From assembly GCA_018398765.1 (NCBI GenBank), contig JAHBMJ010001745.1:11552-21711 (forward strand): DNA of 10,160 nt. The letters are read 5' to 3'. The position numbers were made by a program, and so were the translations under genes. The stretch is from Chromera velia (taxonomy: Eukaryota > Sar > Chromeraceae). This document shows, piece by piece, positions 6,653-10,160 of this stretch (positions are counted from its first letter, which is position 1; each line of letters opens with the position of its first letter). The notes under the pieces are model-generated. The model made no database searches. It was not told the origin of the DNA and was given only the letters and a program-made list of their open reading frames with translations.

Positions 6653-7377
6653 CAGTCACTGCAAGATGGGGAGGGGAAAGTGGGGGTGGGAGGGCACCAT
6701 GGGGATTCATGCAAATATATGCAAATGAATGGCATGTAACTGTAAGTTTTGACGATGTGCCACCTTTGTGTCGGGCCGGCCGAAGGAAGGAGGGTTTGAA
6801 GTGTGGATGGAAGCTCGGAAGGAAAGAAGTGTGCGGGGCAGGCAGGAAGGAAGCAAGAATTTTCTCGGGATCAATGTTGACAGTAAGGTGACCGAAGGTG
6901 GCGGACTCAGACGGAGTTGGAATTACCGTTGAATCGATGCACAGGCAAGGCTTAGCCGATTATTTAATACTGAGAATGATGATCTTCCTCTCTTCAATCT
7001 TTCTCTCAATCGACATCCGTAGAGTTTTAAAACGAAAAAAACAATGGTAGCTTTTTCGTCTCGATCTTCTCTTTTCTTCTCAAGCCTTTCAATTGATGGT
7101 GTTTCTTCGGAACACCTTTATCGAAGCGGGTGGGGGGAGCAGGGGGGGCCTCTAGGAGGGGCCAGTGGCAAGAGGGCCTAACGAAAATTTTGCAGACCGA
7201 AGCAGAATTATTAGTTATTAAATTTAAAAAAAACGAATTTTAGAATAAATTAAAGACAAGATGAATTCATATGTGTTTTACTCAATTTTGTTTGCAACCG
7301 TACACATTTTCAATATATATTTTTAAGATAAAAATTTGATAGTGTATAGACTATAGTTTATAGAGAAAATTGGCTCT
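6653..7377. other. Non-coding region, no gene seen
   Basis: Contains a purine-rich patch (GGAAGG type, 6780-6855), repeated ATGCAAAT-like words at 6708-6730, a G-rich tract at 7128-7161 and AT-rich sequence from 7200 on. I see no credible exon. Confidence 0.5.
7128..7161 (+). other. G-quadruplex candidate
   Basis: Four G-tracts (3, 6, 7 and 4 G) with loops of 1, 4 and 9 bases in an otherwise AT-rich neighbourhood. Confidence 0.45.
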
Positions 7378-7634
7378 TATCATCATAACGGACCACCCGA
7401 GCCCAACAGAGGCTAGGGGTTAAGTCTTCTATCATCATAACTCATGATCATCATCATACGCCATCGCCATCGGCCTATATAAATCGGCGTCAAGCGTTCG
7501 GCGGCAACGTACGAGGCACTGAAGCAGTTCATCGGCTTTTAACCGACTCCCGGGGAGGTCTAATGATTGATTGATTAATTTAATTTGATTGATTGATTGA
7601 TTGATTGATTAATAATATTGATTGATTGATTGAT
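7378..7634 (+). mobile_element. Candidate retroelement 3' fragment with (ATTG)n tail
   Basis: A GC-balanced block in AT-rich surroundings ends in GACTCCCGGGGAGGTCTAATG and then a TGAT/ATTG tetranucleotide tail (7563-7634). Many RTE-, Penelope- or SINE-type elements end in such short tandem repeats. It also carries a TATATAAA (7476-7483) and a 12-bp direct repeat TATCATCATAAC at 7378-7389 and 7430-7441. No reverse-transcriptase frame is present, so this is a resemblance only. Confidence 0.3.
7563..7634. repeat. (ATTG)n microsatellite
   Basis: Tetranucleotide ATTG/TGAT repeats interrupted by TTAATTTAAT and AATAAT. Confidence 0.9.
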
Positions 7635-7839
7635 GAGGAAAAAACTTGAAATAAAAGATCGAGAAGAACTCAAAATCTAAAATCGAGACTCGAAGAAAAG
7701 AAGAGAACATTTAGATCTCAGAATTTCTTTTTTAGAGAATTCGATCTCCGACTCGGAACCAGAAGTAATCTAATCTGCAGACAAGTGAAAGAGAAACCCC
7801 TAAACATCTGTTGGACACCTAGGTAGTCAAGCATGCTCC

Positions 7840-8350
7840 TAGAAGTGTCCACAGAATAAGTCATCGTGCAAGTAGATACCGAAGATAGAACCTGAGAAGA
7901 CGTTATGCAAACCGATATAAGAAACATGGAAGCTAGAAGCTTTCATATACAAGTTGACAGGAAATATTGATGAAACGGGAAATGTCGTCATACACGTAGA
8001 CAGGAAAGATGAAAGTGGAGAATCATCATGCAAGCAGACACCAAAGATAAAACTTGAGAAGGCGTCATGCAAAGCAAGAGGAAACATGGAAGCATAATAG
8101 CTTTCAGGCAAGTAGACAGCCTGGAAGGATGAAAGTAGCGAGGCCATCATACACGAAGGCAGCTAGGAAAGGTGAAGCGCGGAGAGCGGTCATGCATGCA
8201 AGTAAGTACTAGTAAGATAAGAAAGATGGAAGCTAAGAAGACTTCATGCAACTTATGATGTAAGTACTCACTGACAGTCTCAGGGAAGATGAAAGTGGAG
8301 AGGCCGTCATGTAAACAGACAGAAAGATGAAAGTAGAAAGAACGTCTGCA
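7840..8350. repeat. Degenerate tandem array, ~40-bp monomers in ~160-bp blocks
   Basis: The core GGAAAGATGAAAGTGGAGA then RTCATGCAAGCAGACA recurs in variants starting near 7963, 8003, 8041, 8081, 8121, 8163, 8222 and 8283. Two successive stretches (7884 onward and 8046 onward) match best at a shift of about 160 bp. A 103-codon open frame on the minus strand (8150-7839) repeats FGxxLHDD-like words because of the array and is probably not a gene. Confidence 0.7.
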
Positions 8351-8482
8351 TGTCTATCTTCATATAGGACCTCTGGCCTGAAGATTTGATACTCTCACAA
8401 CGTATCCAGACAGATGTTTGACTGGACTGTGCAGAGATCATCACTATATCAATTCTTTTTATAAGGTATTGTAAGGTCAGTT
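8351..8482. other. Unassigned sequence
   Basis: No coding or repeat signal seen between the tandem array and the Pol III-like unit. Confidence 0.4.
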
Positions 8483-8575
8483 AAAAAACCGTATGTACAG
8501 ATACAGGATGGGCTGCGGATTTGAACTTACTGGTGGGCTTGCTACCCCCATCTGGTCCAGATAGAAGCAGATACT
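8483..8575 (-). ncRNA. tRNA-like Pol III unit (SINE fragment or small RNA), tentative
   Basis: On the minus strand TGGACCAGATGG (8559-8548) resembles an A box, GTTCAAATCC (8526-8517) is a good B box, and TTTTTT (8488-8483) could be the terminator. Only 21 bp separate the boxes, less than in a normal tRNA, and I could not fold a cloverleaf. A tRNA-derived SINE piece is more likely than a tRNA. Confidence 0.3.
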
Positions 8576-9320
8576 GCTACGTACTGCTGACTTTATCCCA
8601 TATACCTATTCTTTTTTACCATTCATCAAAGATTATGTGTCTGTGCACTATTTGTGCTACAGCTAGTTGCATGTATAGTATACCAAGAGCTTAATTAATA
8701 ATTTAATTTGCATGTATGCATGCATCACTTGTAGTCCCACACATGGCGCTTGAGGGGCACGTTTAAGTATATGTTGGCGCAGGGATTGTTTTCTTACGAC
8801 CGTTTGCATAGACCCGGGCCGCCACTGTATGACGGATCTTGGTCGAAAAGTCGATCGACAAAGTCCATCGGAAAAGATCGTGCCGCCAACCCATTGGTAG
8901 TTGCATGTACAAGCCCCCGCGGAGGAGGGTCACTGAGCAGTCTGGGCTTAAAAGGCTATAAAAGGCTTACTAGTAGAATTGAATTCAAAACTAGATTCAA
9001 AACTGACCAGAGATCTAACTAAAGATTGAAATCATTTACATCTGCTAATGTATCTCTTTGTATATAAAGTATATCAAACGGCTTCAGAATTTTGAATCGG
9101 AAATATATAGACTGTCATTGTACAGAACTCCATGGAATTGTAATAATTCTTCTATGGAAATCCTGGAGATTCTCAGATATAATCTCAAAAAACCTCGCTT
9201 TAATCCGCAGCTAGGACCAAAAAAATGAAATATAAAAAACAAAAACAGGAAAAATGCTGGGAAAAATGAACAAAAACCTAGATAACTTGAAAAACACACA
9301 GCTGATGGGCAAGCACATAC
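8576..9320. other. AT-rich non-coding stretch with a GC-richer island
   Basis: Contains TGCATGTATGCATGCA (8710-8725) and a GC-richer island (about 8740-8965). The open frame in the island lacks an ATG start, so I call no gene. The rest is A/T-rich with nothing recognisable. Confidence 0.4.
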
Positions 9321-9335
9321 CTAGACTCTGCACTC

Positions 9336-9398
9336 CATAAATAAAAAAAGAAAAAAAAAAAGAAAATTTCCGATCTTTTTTTTCTTTTTTTATTTATG
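9336..9398. repeat. Perfect 23-bp inverted repeat (A/T hairpin)
   Basis: The left arm 9336-9358 (CATAAATAAAAAAAG then A8) is the exact complement of the right arm 9376-9398, with a 17-bp loop containing TTTCCGATC. The word TTTCCGATCTTTT recurs at 9519-9531 within a second, imperfect A-to-T symmetric stretch. Confidence 0.75.
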
Positions 9399-9720
9399 AA
9401 CCAAAACACATATAGTTTTTACGCAACATCCCATGCAACACTCTTGCAACACCTGAACAACAGTTGTTTGCCTGTTGACTGCCATGATAAATAAAAAAAA
9501 ATCCATAAAAAAACAGTTTTTCCGATCTTTTCTATTTTTTTTAAATGTAGTGCGGAGCCTAGGCACATGCAAATTAATAATGAAAATTAAGTACAAAAAC
9601 TCTAGTATATTGTATAAATTACATTTGGCAGTCCTATAGCTATACGTTCATGATTTTTCATCACTTCGGCAGTGAGTCACTGGATCTGACACTGAATCAC
9701 TGAGAGGCGGGTCAGAGCAG
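9399..9720. other. AT-rich sequence, probable 3' flank of the minus-strand gene
   Basis: Contains the second imperfect hairpin (about 9487-9545). No coding signal. It lies downstream of the stop at 9721 on the minus strand, so part may be 3'-UTR. Confidence 0.4.
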
Positions 9721-9957
9721 TCAACTTGGTAATGATGACGTCCTTGCTGATGACGCACCGGGGGCCCTTTGGCCCTCTCCAGCTGGAGGTATTCTGTTGG
9801 TACTGAAAGGTTCGTTGTTTACATCAGGGGGCGGAGGGGGTTTTGATGCGCTTGGCTCCTTCTCGTCGTCCTTTCCCTCAGAGAGACCGGAGAAGAGTTG
9901 GACCAGGGACGGTGGTTTTGGCTTCAGTAGAGAGGCCAGACCTTCGCGTATGACTAC
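9721..9957 (-). CDS. Probable terminal exon of an unrecognised minus-strand gene
   Basis: After the acceptor CACGTGTCTGCAG, 78 codons run from GTA at 9957 to TGA at 9723-9721, phase 0. It starts VVIREGLASLLKPKPPSLVQ, continues with a short helix (LFSGLSEGKDDEKE) and ends in a disordered Pro/Ser-rich tail (KPPPPPDVNNEPF near residues 44-56). The exon starts with GT right after AG, exactly as the helicase exons do. No ATG is present, so the 5' exons must lie at or beyond 9958-10160. Family unknown. The reverse-strand reading of the same region is Gly/Phe/Ser-rich and less protein-like. Confidence 0.5.
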   Translation of the reverse strand, partial: VVIREGLASLLKPKPPSLVQLFSGLSEGKDDEKEPSASKPPPPPDVNNEPFSTNRIPPAGEGQRAPGASSARTSSLPS

Positions 9958-10160
9958 CTGCAGACACGTGTCAGAACGGATTCAGGCATGATCGAAGGAA
10001 AAGAATCTCGGCTCAGAAAACCATGCATATGAATCTTCTGGCTAATGTGCTTTTGTTTCACGGACAGGATAAACCACTCATTGGACTGTAATTTGAATGA
10101 GTCGCAGGGAGCCCCCCCTTCCGCAGCAAACACACACACACACACACACACACATACACA
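9958..10160 (-). other. Probable intron upstream of the terminal exon, ending in (CA)n
   Basis: It precedes the acceptor at 9958. The (CA)n microsatellite fills about 10130-10160 at the window edge. A stretch reading SNEWFILSVKQKHISQK on the minus strand (about 10085-10035) follows a TTACAG and could be another exon, but I cannot support it. Confidence 0.4.

Noticed and set aside
7050-7710. Possible terminal inverted repeats (TCTCGATCTTCTCTTTTCTT versus a GA-rich segment near 7680-7708)
   Set aside because: The match is short, imperfect and made of low-complexity CT/GA sequence. No transposase frame or target duplication is seen.
7839-8150. 103-codon minus-strand frame with repeated LHDD words
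   Set aside because: The periodicity is that of the DNA tandem array. No splice or promoter context supports expression.
7840-8350. CRISPR-like array of ~40-bp repeats
   Set aside because: Repeats are diverged and contiguous, with no unique spacers, and the DNA is eukaryotic.
8750-9022. 90-codon plus-strand frame in a GC-richer island
   Set aside because: There is no ATG at the start and no recognisable motif, and its second half is AT-rich non-coding sequence.

Overview
This is eukaryotic nuclear DNA. Genes are split by GT-AG introns, long CT/GA microsatellites fill introns and flanks, and AT-rich gene-poor sequence separates the gene regions. The species cannot be named from the sequence. 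TGCATGCA clusters in the putative promoter, together with the splice-site style, would suit an alveolate protist (chromerid, coccidian or dinoflagellate relative). That is a weak inference, and an animal or alga is not excluded.

Layout. (1) 131-2280, minus strand: the 5' part of a Dicer/RIG-I-type helicase gene in four exons (2280-1564, 1185-1102, 775-674, 294-131), running off the left edge. Every intron is CT-rich on the transcribed sense strand. (2) 2281-3554: the gap between two divergent genes. It holds a TATA-like box, a TGCATGCA cluster, four same-orientation TGACGCA motifs and a possible 5'-UTR intron. (3) 3555-4999, plus strand: a protein-coding gene I do not recognise, read in three blocks. 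Two short GT-AG introns explain the breaks. An 11-bp duplication and C-run slippage explain them almost as well, so the gene may be intact or decayed. (4) 5024-6592: a possible 1.57-kb intron made mostly of TTTC/TTCC polypyrimidine repeats, with a possible small terminal exon at 6593-6652. (5) 6653-9720: mostly AT-rich and non-coding. It holds a G-rich tract, a candidate retroelement 3' end with an (ATTG)n tail, a degenerate array of ~40-bp repeats organised in ~160-bp blocks, a Pol III-like small transcription unit, and an A/T hairpin. (6) 9721-9957, minus strand: probable terminal exon of another unrecognised gene, followed by intron sequence ending in a (CA)n repeat at the right edge.

The helicase and the unknown gene are divergent and could share the 1.27-kb intergenic region. 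Nothing else shows that they work together. The most useful leads are the divergent helicase motifs with an acidic insert, the AGGT-type repeats at intron ends, and the status of the unknown gene.
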